Origin: Streptosporangiaceae bacterium | Lineage (GTDB): Bacteria; Actinomycetota; Actinomycetes; Streptosporangiales; Streptosporangiaceae | Length of the DNA stretch: 8,042 nucleotides | Direction of reading: 5' to 3' | NCBI GenBank assembly: GCA_030052355.1 | Contig: JASIGS010000566.1 | Location: 1 to 8,042 of the forward strand | Shown here: positions 1-6,240 of the stretch, in pieces | Layout of the letters: each line of letters begins with the position of its first letter | Numbering within the stretch: position 1 is the stretch's first letter | Notes under the pieces: model-generated | Databases searched by the model: none | The model's input: the letters and a program-made list of their open reading frames with translations, nothing else | What the model was told of the DNA's origin: nothing | Program-made: the position numbers and the translations under genes

Positions 1-344
1 ACGGACTCGTCGGACAGGCCGATGTTCAGGACGGTCTCCATCATGCCCGGCATCGAGAACTTGGCCCCCGAGCGCACGCTGACCAGCAGCGGGTCGGCGG
101 GATCGCCCAGCTTGCGGCCTATCCCGGCCTCCATCTGGCTCAGGTGCTCGTTGACCTCAGCGGCCAGGCCGTCGGGCACCGAGCCGTTCTCCAGGTAGTA
201 ACGGCACGCGTCGGTGGTGATCGTGAAACCGGGGGGAACGGGCAATCCGAGGTTGGTCATCTCCGCCAGGTTGGCCCCCTTGCCACCCAGCAGGTCCTTC
301 ATGTCCTTGTTGCCCTCGGTGAAGTCGTAAACGAGCTTCGGCAC
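1..344 (-). CDS. ppdK: Pyruvate phosphate dikinase, N-terminal part (partial)
   Basis: This is the first 114 codons of pyruvate phosphate dikinase, which interconverts ATP + pyruvate + Pi and AMP + phosphoenolpyruvate + PPi in the cytoplasm. The start of the ATP-binding (ATP-grasp-like) domain is visible: [10 protein letters not shown] at residues 20-29, [11 protein letters not shown] at 34-44, and the family-typical stretch [17 protein letters not shown] at 86-102. The start is a GTG at 342-344 (reverse complement), giving MPKLVYDF. It is supported by a purine-rich ribosome site nine bases upstream and by the absence of any nearby in-frame ATG. The reading frame runs off the left edge; the full enzyme is usually near 880-900 residues. 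It is transcribed away from the sigma-factor array. I see no functional link to that array beyond shared upstream DNA. Confidence 0.95.
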   Translation of the reverse strand, partial: MPKLVYDFTEGNKDMKDLLGGKGANLAEMTNLGLPVPPGFTITTDACRYYLENGSVPDGLAAEVNEHLSQMEAGIGRKLGDPADPLLVSVRSGAKFSMPGMMETVLNIGLSDES

Positions 345-353
345 TGGAATGCA

Positions 354-359
354 CTCCTC
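354..359 (-). promoter_or_regulatory. Ribosome binding site of ppdK
   Basis: On the minus strand GAGGAG lies nine bases before the GTG at 344. This fixes the GTG as the start, since the reading frame has no ATG close to the conserved N-terminus. Confidence 0.7.
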
Positions 360-392
360 GGAATTGCCGCCCTGCGGCCTCGTGGCCCTCGG

Positions 393-410
393 TTCCGAGC
401 CTACCGAGCC
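393..410. repeat. Short direct repeat in the divergent ppdK/sigma gap
   Basis: Two 9-base copies of T(T/A)CCGAGCC stand head to tail at 393-401 and 402-410. The first overlaps a small inverted repeat, CTCGG-TT-CCGAG (388-399). The repeat sits in the 188-bp gap between divergently transcribed ppdK and the first sigma gene, so it could be an operator. This is inference, and a short GC-rich repeat may be chance. I see no convincing -35/-10 pair for either gene in this gap. Confidence 0.3.
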
Positions 411-532
411 TGGCAGCACGCCGTGGCGACGGTCACTGCACCCGCGGGTAACCGGACCAGTTGCCGGCTGGATGCAGCAGCGCGGCGCGCTGGATGCGTG
501 TAATACCGGGAGCACCAGGCAGCGGAGGCGGC

Positions 533-1039
533 ATGACGTTCGAGGAGTTCGCGACCGCGCGGCTGCCCGCCATGCTGGCGTTCGCGACTGTGCTGACCGG
601 CCAGCGTGCCACTGCAGAAGACATAGCCCAGGAGGTGCTAATCCGAGCTCACGCCAGGTGGGACGAGATCGGCGCGATGGACCGGCCTGAGCTTTACGTC
701 CGCAAGATGGTGCTCAACGAGTTCCTGTCCTGGCGCCGTCGGTCCCTACGGCTTATTCCGGCCGGCGATGTCACCTCCACCGTGGCCAGCACCGCCGATC
801 ACGCGGCCGAGTACTCCGAGCACGTAGCCATGCTGGCGCAGATCGCCAGGCTCCCGAGGCGCCAGCGTGCCGTGCTCGTGCTCCGCTACTACGAGGACCG
901 CACCGACGAGGAGATCGGCCAGTTGCTGGGCTGCGCGCCCAGTTCAGTCCGGGCAAATGTGTCTAGGGCACTAGCAAAGCTGCGTGTCGAATTGCGCACC
1001 GATCCGGCCGAACCAGCCGAGCTACAGGGGAAAGTCTGA
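533..1039 (+). CDS. ECF sigma factor, SigE-like, class A (unit 1)
   Basis: A 168-residue RNA polymerase sigma factor of the minimal ECF (group 4) type, resembling the actinobacterial SigE-family sigma factors. Region 2 covers about residues 5-70, with [12 protein letters not shown] (28-39) and [16 protein letters not shown] (55-70, the -10 recognition helix area). Region 4 covers about 104-155, with [18 protein letters not shown] (107-124) and the helix-turn-helix [15 protein letters not shown] (126-140). There is no extra C-terminal domain. I chose the ATG at 533 because GGAGG lies at 524-528 and because this start gives exactly the length of its paralog at 6241. An in-frame ATG at 461 would add 24 non-conserved residues. 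The TGA overlaps the next ATG by one base (TGATG), so the two genes are probably translationally coupled. The promoter it recognises is not known from the sequence. Confidence 0.93.
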   Translation: MTFEEFATARLPAMLAFATVLTGQRATAEDIAQEVLIRAHARWDEIGAMDRPELYVRKMVLNEFLSWRRRSLRLIPAGDVTSTVASTADHAAEYSEHVAMLAQIARLPRRQRAVLVLRYYEDRTDEEIGQLLGCAPSSVRANVSRALAKLRVELRTDPAEPAELQGKV

Positions 1040-2364
1040 TGCCGACCGAGGAAGACCTCAGGGCCACGTTCCGCGGCCTAGCAACCCAGGCTCCGGACGC
1101 CGACACGGTGCTCACCGCTCTGCGGACCCGTGAAGCTTCGCACCGGCCACGTTGGCCACGGCTTGTCGCCCCACTTGCTGCGGCTGTAGCCGTGATGGTG
1201 GTCGCGGGAATCTCCGTCGCACTCTCTGGCGGCGGGCAGGCCCGGCACCCCGCGCCAAGCCCTACCGCTCTCCTGAAACGCGCGCCGCGGTCCTACGTCG
1301 AGCTGATATCGGCGGAGCCGGGCTACACGCGACCTTGCCGAGTACCTGGGGCGCACAATGTCTGCTACGACTATGCGGTCGTCCGCAACACGTTGACTGG
1401 CGCCACGCTCGCCAAGATCTATCCGCCGAGGCCATTCTTGTCTTTCGACGCTGTCGCTGGTGCAGCCGACGACCACACGTTCGTGCTGTCCGCTTCGGCA
1501 GGGCAGCCGCTTAACGGTTTTCAGCCGTTGAAGTTCTTCCTCCTCCGTGTTAACCCTTCCACCGGAGCTGCCACCCTGACTGCCGCGCCCATTCCCGAGA
1601 TGCCGAAGTCCGAATATCTGGTGGGGATGGCGCTGTCTCCAAACGGGACCGACCTCGCGATATCAGTCCAGACCGGCAAGCCGTCGTACAAACTCGCCAG
1701 GGTCAGCGTGTACTCGCTTGCCACCGGCGCGGAACGATCATGGCAGGCCCACGGGTATCTCGGCGAAGGCGAGTATGACTCCCAGGCGCTCTCGTGGTCA
1801 CGCGGCGGGATACTGGCGTTCAACTGGACCGGCAACAAGCCGGCGAGCGGTGTCTACCTGCTCAGGACCGCCGCTGCGAGCGGCAACCTGTTCGCCGACA
1901 GCCGCCGAGCGGTTCGCGCGCTGAGTATCCCGTCCAGTAAGGGGCTCCGCGTCCCATATACGTATTCGTATTTCAATTCGGACGGTGTGCTGACCGCTGA
2001 CGGCACCAAGATCGTATTCCCAGTGGTGACGGAGCACGTGAGCGAGTGCCCCAAGCTGAAGCCGAACCCGAATCCGAACCCGAAATTGGTTAGCCTTTGC
2101 GGTCCCTTCAAGTACTCCGACACAGTCTCCTTCGAAGAATTCTCGGCTACGACGGGACGGCTGATCCGCATTCTCGACAGGACTGCTATTACTGACTCAG
2201 CTACTTTTAACTATGTGGAGTGGACCAATCCATCTGGCAGTCTGCTTGTGGTTTATGCGCCGACGGCCGGAGGCCACAGAACGGTGCTCGGCGTGCTAGG
2301 CACCAGCCGGTTCGTCCCGATACCTGGAGCGCCGCCGTCATTCACGACGTCGTTGGCGTTCTAG
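1039..2364 (+). CDS. Membrane-anchored propeller-like protein, probable anti-sigma/sensor (unit 1)
   Basis: 441 residues. The cytosolic N-terminus (1-41) begins [15 protein letters not shown] and contains VLTAL at 24-28. One transmembrane helix spans about 42-62, with Arg-rich inner flank, so the C-terminus should be outside. The outer domain (about 84-441) has repeated propeller-type strands: TLTGATLAKI (118-127), DHTFVLSAS (145-153), LSPNGTDLAISVQT (199-212), ARVSVYSLATG (220-230), LSWSRGGILAFNW (251-263), LTADGTKIVFPV (318-329), FEEFSATTGRLIRILD (365-380) and VEWTNPSGSLLVVYAP (393-408). I read this as about six WD40/TolB-like blades. It has four outer cysteines (100, 109, 337, 354) that its paralogs lack. 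The N-terminus has no zinc anti-sigma HxxxCxxC signature. GGGGAAA at 1027-1033 serves as ribosome site. Anti-sigma function is inferred from coupling to the sigma gene and membrane topology. Confidence 0.85.
   Translation: MPTEEDLRATFRGLATQAPDADTVLTALRTREASHRPRWPRLVAPLAAAVAVMVVAGISVALSGGGQARHPAPSPTALLKRAPRSYVELISAEPGYTRPCRVPGAHNVCYDYAVVRNTLTGATLAKIYPPRPFLSFDAVAGAADDHTFVLSASAGQPLNGFQPLKFFLLRVNPSTGAATLTAAPIPEMPKSEYLVGMALSPNGTDLAISVQTGKPSYKLARVSVYSLATGAERSWQAHGYLGEGEYDSQALSWSRGGILAFNWTGNKPASGVYLLRTAAASGNLFADSRRAVRALSIPSSKGLRVPYTYSYFNSDGVLTADGTKIVFPVVTEHVSECPKLKPNPNPNPKLVSLCGPFKYSDTVSFEEFSATTGRLIRILDRTAITDSATFNYVEWTNPSGSLLVVYAPTAGGHRTVLGVLGTSRFVPIPGAPPSFTTSLAF
2062..2085 (+). repeat. Hexanucleotide tandem repeat encoding Pro-Asn repeats
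   Basis: Four successive copies of ccgaa(c/t), the last ending in Lys, encode PNPNPNPK (residues 342-349 of the unit 1 sensor). The stretch lies between the paired cysteines 337 and 354, in a loop absent from the other three sensors. Such repeats can change copy number by slippage without breaking the frame. Confidence 0.8.
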
Positions 2365-2460
2365 CACTCGCCGCGCTCGGCAGCCGCCGCGCCCGCTCCC
2401 AGAGGCCGTCTGGCGCGGCCGGTACCGAAAACTGGCTGTTGGCGAGCAGCAGGACGGGCT

Positions 2461-2479
2461 GATATGCGTCTTTAGACAT
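2461..2479 (+). promoter_or_regulatory. Candidate leaderless ECF-type promoter of unit 2
   Basis: CGTCT at 2467-2471 resembles the -10 element of ECF promoters (CGTC) and lies eight bases before the ATG at 2480. No Shine-Dalgarno sequence precedes that ATG. This fits a transcript starting at or next to the start codon. The same CGTCT-to-start geometry recurs before the paralogous sigma gene at 4324. I find no clear GGAAC-like -35 at the right distance here. Confidence 0.4.
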
Positions 2480-3001
2480 ATGGACGCCGACGTGACGACC
2501 GCCCGCGTGGCGCCAGACGGGTCAGCTGCCGTCAGCGCGCTATACGCCGAGCACGCGCTCGGTCTGATCCGGCTGGCCCACATCATGCTCGGCAGCCGGC
2601 AGGCCGCCGAGGACGTCGTGCAGGAAGCGTTCCTCGGCCTGTACCGGCACTGGACCCAGCTAGATGACCCGTCGAAGGCGCTCGGCTACGCCCGGTCGTC
2701 GGTGTTCAACGGCTGCCGGTCGGTGCTCCGCCGCCGCCGGACGGCAGAGCTCGAAGGCTGGCAGCAGGTCCACGTCGAGTCAGCGGAATCGGCGGTGCTG
2801 ACGGCCGAGGAACGCCACGACATCATGCAGGCACTGCGAGGCCTGCCTGACCGGCAGCGTGAGGTGCTGGTGCTGCGGTACTACCTAGACCTGCCCGACG
2901 ACCAGATAGCCACGGCCATGCACATCGGGCCGAGCACCGTGAGGTCCGCCGCCCACCGCGGACTAGCCGCGCTTGGGCGCGCGCTGAGGGGGACATCATG
3001 A
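2480..3001 (+). CDS. ECF sigma factor, class B (unit 2)
   Basis: A 173-residue group-4 sigma factor. Region 2 includes LYAEHALGLIRLAHIMLG (21-38), AEDVVQEAFLGLYRHW (43-58) and ARSSVFNGCRSVLRRRR (71-87). Region 4 includes LPDRQREVLVLRYYLDLPD (122-140) and the helix-turn-helix DQIATAMHIGPSTVR (141-155). It is clearly closer to the sigma at 4324 than to those at 533 and 6241, sharing the N-terminal xADVTT and LPDRQREVLVLR. The ATG at 2480 is chosen because it aligns with the GTG start of its paralog. There is no ribosome site, so initiation may be leaderless. Its TGA overlaps the next gene's ATG as ATGA, which suggests coupled translation with the membrane partner. Confidence 0.93.
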   Translation: MDADVTTARVAPDGSAAVSALYAEHALGLIRLAHIMLGSRQAAEDVVQEAFLGLYRHWTQLDDPSKALGYARSSVFNGCRSVLRRRRTAELEGWQQVHVESAESAVLTAEERHDIMQALRGLPDRQREVLVLRYYLDLPDDQIATAMHIGPSTVRSAAHRGLAALGRALRGTS

Positions 3002-4245
3002 ACCTGACCGAAGACCGCCTGCGCGCCGCGCTCAGGGAAACGGCCGGGGAGATACCGGCCGGCAGCGTCCCCCCACTCGACTTCCCGCCGGACGCCCGGC
3101 CCGCCCGGGGCCGCGGCAGCAGCTGGCTGCAGGCCTTGCAGCGTCGCCGGTGGCCGGCCGCTGTTGCCGCCACGGCAGCCGTCTGCCTGGTCATCGGGCT
3201 GTCGGTCGCGGTCTCGGGCATCGGGCAACGGCAGCACCATCCGCCGGGAGGCTTGAGCAGCCTGCTGTACCGCGTGCCGCGGTACTACATGACGATGCTG
3301 ACCACCAACTGGCGTACAGAGCCCGAAGAAGCCGTGCTCCATGACACCGTGACCGGTGCCGTCGTCGCGACCATCCGCCCGCCGTCACCGTTCGTTACCT
3401 TCAACATGATGGTCGCAGCGCCCGATGACCGGACGTTCGTGCTTGCCGCCCGAGCCGGGCACAGCGACGCACTCCTCCCGTCCCAGCTCTACCTGGCGCG
3501 GCTCGATCCGGCCAGCCACTCGGTCAAGCTGACCCGGGCGCCCATTCCCGAGTTCCCGGCTAAGGACGATCTCCAGTCGTTCGGGGTATCTCCAGACGGC
3601 AAGGAGCTGGCTGTCGGCCTGGCGGTGTATGGCCCGAACGGACACGCCTGGAGCGAGCAGATCAGGATCTACTCGCTTGCCGGCCGCCGGGCCGCGAAGC
3701 CGGTCAAGGTGTGGACTGGCAGCACCAGCTATGCGGAACTCGGTTATCTGTCGTGGGTTCGCACTGGCGTCACCTTCACCGGGCGCCAGGGCCTGAGCGT
3801 GCTGGACACCCACGCCCGCAGTGGCAGCCTGCAGCGCGCCAGCCGACTCGTGTGGCCGATATATAGCAAGGCCTCACCATTGCAAGTGCGCAACTGGGGT
3901 CCTCTGACCGGCAGCGGCACCGCGATGGTTACCCAGAAGCCGTCGACGTTGAGCACGGCTTACTCGTACCGCCTGGAGTTCGACGTGCTTTCTGTAGCGA
4001 CCGGAAAGCTGCTCCGCACGGTCGGGCCACAGTGGCCAACGCAGCCCGCTGACTCGATCGCCACCATATCCATCATCTGGGTCAACATGTCGGGCAGCGC
4101 CCTTGTCGTAGAGGCGCCGCCCATCGCCGGCAAGCCCAGAAAGCAGTCGGTTCTGGGCATCGTCGGTGGCAACGGGTTCGAGCCAATTCCCGGAGCGCCG
4201 CCAGTCCTCGCAATCCCAAGTTTCGGCACACAGTTCGCGTTCTAG
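2998..4245 (+). CDS. Membrane-anchored propeller-like protein, probable anti-sigma/sensor (unit 2)
   Basis: 415 residues, preceded by GAGGGGGA at 2986-2993. The cytosolic N-terminus (1-51) begins MNLTEDRLRAALRE and carries SVPPLDF at 23-29, the class-B version shared with the unit 3 sensor. The transmembrane helix spans about 52-73. The outer domain (about 92-415) starts with VPRYYM and shows DTVTGAVVATI (116-126), DDRTFVLAARAG (143-154), VSPDGKELAVGL (197-208), FDVLSVATGKLLRTV (328-342) and a C-terminal FEPIPGAPP (394-402). The architecture matches the other three sensors, but this is the most divergent outer domain: the middle blades (about 210-325) align poorly. There are no cysteines outside the membrane helix (Cys63). 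The protein ends in QFAF. Its role as regulator of the sigma encoded just upstream is inferred from context. Confidence 0.85.
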   Translation: MNLTEDRLRAALRETAGEIPAGSVPPLDFPPDARPARGRGSSWLQALQRRRWPAAVAATAAVCLVIGLSVAVSGIGQRQHHPPGGLSSLLYRVPRYYMTMLTTNWRTEPEEAVLHDTVTGAVVATIRPPSPFVTFNMMVAAPDDRTFVLAARAGHSDALLPSQLYLARLDPASHSVKLTRAPIPEFPAKDDLQSFGVSPDGKELAVGLAVYGPNGHAWSEQIRIYSLAGRRAAKPVKVWTGSTSYAELGYLSWVRTGVTFTGRQGLSVLDTHARSGSLQRASRLVWPIYSKASPLQVRNWGPLTGSGTAMVTQKPSTLSTAYSYRLEFDVLSVATGKLLRTVGPQWPTQPADSIATISIIWVNMSGSALVVEAPPIAGKPRKQSVLGIVGGNGFEPIPGAPPVLAIPSFGTQFAF

Positions 4246-4289
4246 TACTTGCCAGGCGGGGCGGGAACCGAACCCGAGGACCGCGCGCA

Positions 4290-4316
4290 GGCAACCAATC
4301 GGGACCGACGGCGTCT
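4290..4316 (+). promoter_or_regulatory. Candidate ECF-type promoter of unit 3
   Basis: GGCAACC (4290-4296) and CGTCT (4312-4316) are separated by 15 bases. This matches the general ECF pattern of a GGAAC-like -35 and CGTC-like -10. Seven bases separate CGTCT from the GTG at 4324, so the transcript would be leaderless, consistent with no Shine-Dalgarno sequence there. If real, it may be autoregulated by the downstream sigma; that step is inference. Confidence 0.45.
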
Positions 4317-4323
4317 CTGCAAT

Positions 4324-4857
4324 GTGGAAGCCGACGTGACCACCACCGGGCTGCCGCCGCACGCCGGTGCGGAGGCCGCAGTGACGGCCCTGTACGAGGC
4401 CCACGCGCTGGGCCTGATCAGGCTCGCCGTCGTCCTGCTCGGCGACCGGGCGTCAGCCGAGGACGTCGTCCAGGACGCGTTCTTCGGCCTGTACCGGCGC
4501 TTCGGCTCGCTAGGCCAGCCGGACCGCGCCCTGCAGTATGTCCGCTCGAGCGTGCTGAACGGGTGCCGGACGGAGCTGCGGACACGGCAGCGGAGCGCCA
4601 GGCGACCCCTGCTGACGCCGGCAGCGGCCGTCTCGTCAGCGGAGCAGGACGTGCTGATCGGAGAGGCGCACCGCGAGGTCCTCAGCGCACTCCGCCAGCT
4701 GCCAGACCGTCAGCGCGAGGTGCTGGTGCTGCGCTTTTTCCTGGACCTGCCCGAACCGGAGATCGCCCGGTCGATGGAGATCAGCCTGGGCACCGTCAAG
4801 TCCACGAAGTCACGCGCGCTTCGCGCGCTAGCTCGGCTGCTGGGGGACCAACGATGA
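4324..4857 (+). CDS. ECF sigma factor, class B (unit 3)
   Basis: A 177-residue group-4 sigma factor. Region 2 includes LYEAHALGLIRLAVVLLG (23-40), AEDVVQDAFFGLYRRF (45-60) and VRSSVLNGCRTELRTR (73-88). Region 4 includes LPDRQREVLVLRFFLDLPE (126-144) and the helix-turn-helix PEIARSMEISLGTVK (145-159). I place the start at the GTG at 4324 because it gives MEADVTT, aligning with MDADVTT of the sigma at 2480. A TTG at 4249 is in frame but would add 25 non-conserved residues running through the putative promoter. The stop overlaps the next ATG as ATGA. The interdomain linker (about 90-112) differs from that of unit 2, which may contribute to promoter or partner specificity. Confidence 0.92.
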   Translation: MEADVTTTGLPPHAGAEAAVTALYEAHALGLIRLAVVLLGDRASAEDVVQDAFFGLYRRFGSLGQPDRALQYVRSSVLNGCRTELRTRQRSARRPLLTPAAAVSSAEQDVLIGEAHREVLSALRQLPDRQREVLVLRFFLDLPEPEIARSMEISLGTVKSTKSRALRALARLLGDQR

Positions 4858-6092
4858 GCACGATCGAAGACCGGCTGCACGCCGCGGCACGCGCGGTCGC
4901 TGACACGGTGACCGCCGACTCGGTTCCGCCGCTGGGCTTGTCCGGCGGGCCGAGCAGTGCAAACGGCAAGCCGCCCCGCCGCAACCGTCGCGGCTTCGCG
5001 CTGCTGGCGCCGCTGGCTGCGGCCGCCGCTGTCGTTGCAGTGATCGTCCCCTCCGTCGCATTGTCGGGCGGGACGCACGCCCAGGGCACAGCGGCCAGTT
5101 CGAGCGCAAGCCTCCGCAGCGTGCCGCCGTACTACGTGGAGATCATTAGGTCGTCACGGAAGCACAACTACAGCTACGCGATCGTCCGCGACACGCTGAC
5201 CGGCGCGAGGCTCGCCACCATCCGCGTGCCCAAGCCGTTCAAGAATTTCGAGTCTGTCACCGGTGCGGCCGGGGACCGGACTTTCGTGCTGACCGCGACG
5301 CGAGGCTCGTTCCCGGCGCCGAGCGGGCCGGCGAAGCTCTTCCTTGCGCGCTTCAACGCGTCCACCCGTGCCGTCACGCTGAGAGCGCTGCCCGTTCCCG
5401 AGATAACGAAGCCCGAGGTGCTGTATGGAGTGGCGCTATCTCCCAGCGGGACTGAACTAGCGATATCGGTCCAGACCAGCCACATCGTCGTGCGGGTGAG
5501 CGTGTACTCGCTTACTACCGGCGCCGTCCGGTCGTGGCAGCACACTGGCTTTGTCGGCAGCGGCCCGTACGACTCTGTAGCACTCTCCTGGTCGAGCCGC
5601 GGCACGCTGGCCTTCAACTGGTACCAGCCATTCGCGGTCGACCGGCCAGCTAGCACCTTCCTGCTCAACACCGCCACGGCGGGCGGCAATCTGATCGCGC
5701 GCAGCCGGCAGGTCGTTCGCTGGGCGAACCTGCCTGATGGCTTCGGCCCGCAGGGCGATGCCGTGGTCACCCCAGACGGCACGAAGATCGTCGCGCCGGT
5801 GTTCCGCGCGACCGGCCCGTTTTTGACCGGGGTTTTCGCGATCGAAGAGTTCTCCGCCGCGACCGGACGGGTGGTCCGCATTCTGGACAAGACAAAAAGC
5901 GACTGGTTCATTGACTCGGTGGAGTGGACCAACCCGTCGGGCAGCGTGCTTGTCGTGGGAATGCCGGCGAAGCCGGGTGGCAAGGCCGTCCTCGGCGTGC
6001 TGAGAGGCAACAAGCTCACGCCGATACCCGTAGGGCAGCTAGCCGCGACGCCCGGGTTCCCGGCCCCAGTAGCATCGTTCATCGCGTTCTAG
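4854..6092 (+). CDS. Membrane-anchored propeller-like protein, probable anti-sigma/sensor, chimeric (unit 3)
   Basis: 412 residues, starting at the ATG within ATGA, with GGGGGA at 4842-4847. In the same frame the reading frame is open upstream inside the sigma gene, but that extension is non-conserved overlap. The N-terminus is class B (MSTIEDRLHAAARA, SVPPLGL at 23-29). From the transmembrane helix (about 48-71) on it resembles the class-A sensors: LLAPLAAAAA, then TLTGARLATIRVPKPF (114-129), DRTFVLTATR (141-150), LSPSGTELAISVQT (195-208), RVSVYSLTTGAVRSWQ (214-229), LSWSSRGTLAFNW (244-256), VTPDGTKIVAPV (305-316), IEEFSAATGRVVRILD (330-345) and VEWTNPSGSVLVVG (356-369). There are no cysteines. 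It ends in FIAF. This mosaic suggests recombination between sensor genes. Function as anti-sigma/sensor is inferred from context. Confidence 0.86.
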   Translation: MSTIEDRLHAAARAVADTVTADSVPPLGLSGGPSSANGKPPRRNRRGFALLAPLAAAAAVVAVIVPSVALSGGTHAQGTAASSSASLRSVPPYYVEIIRSSRKHNYSYAIVRDTLTGARLATIRVPKPFKNFESVTGAAGDRTFVLTATRGSFPAPSGPAKLFLARFNASTRAVTLRALPVPEITKPEVLYGVALSPSGTELAISVQTSHIVVRVSVYSLTTGAVRSWQHTGFVGSGPYDSVALSWSSRGTLAFNWYQPFAVDRPASTFLLNTATAGGNLIARSRQVVRWANLPDGFGPQGDAVVTPDGTKIVAPVFRATGPFLTGVFAIEEFSAATGRVVRILDKTKSDWFIDSVEWTNPSGSVLVVGMPAKPGGKAVLGVLRGNKLTPIPVGQLAATPGFPAPVASFIAF

Positions 6093-6122
6093 TACCCGGC
6101 GGGCTCTGAAGCGACCGTCACG

Positions 6123-6140
6123 GGGTCCCAACTCGGACCC
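6123..6140 (+). terminator. Weak candidate hairpin after unit 3
   Basis: GGGTCC (6123-6128) and GGACCC (6135-6140) form a perfect 6-bp stem with a 6-base loop, 30 bases after the stop of the unit 3 sensor and before unit 4. There is no T-run after it, so intrinsic termination is unproven. An operator role for unit 4 is equally possible. Confidence 0.25.
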
Positions 6141-6240
6141 GCCTGGCAAATCGCGAGTACGCAGGAATCTGCGCTGCGAACTCAGCATCTCGGCTGGTCT
6201 GATGCATCTATATGGCTGCGAGCAGCCGCCGGAGGATGCG

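Noticed and set aside
461..532. Longer start for the unit 1 sigma
   Set aside because: The ATG at 533 has a GGAGG site and gives a protein of exactly the same length as the unit 4 paralog; the added residues have no match.
1039..1165. Zinc-dependent (ZAS) anti-sigma domain in the sensor N-termini
   Set aside because: No Cys or HxxxCxxC motif occurs in the cytosolic part of any of the four proteins.
2404..2420. Hairpin GGCCG...CGGCC between units 1 and 2 as a terminator
   Set aside because: Only five base pairs with a 7-base loop and no T-run; expected by chance in GC-rich DNA.
3874..4404. Minus-strand open frame spanning the end of the unit 2 sensor and the start of the unit 3 sigma
   Set aside because: It overlaps two well-supported plus-strand genes and the gap between them, and has Arg/Gly-rich composition typical of a shadow frame.
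4563..4853. Upstream extension of the unit 3 sensor within the sigma gene
   Set aside because: Unit 2 has the same ATGA overlap and its sensor starts at the homologous ATG; the extension is not conserved and has shadow-frame composition.
5174..6082. 302-codon open frame on the minus strand opposite the unit 3 sensor
   Set aside because: It is antisense to a conserved protein with clear repeats and paralogs, has no recognisable domain, and long shadow frames are expected in GC-rich coding DNA.
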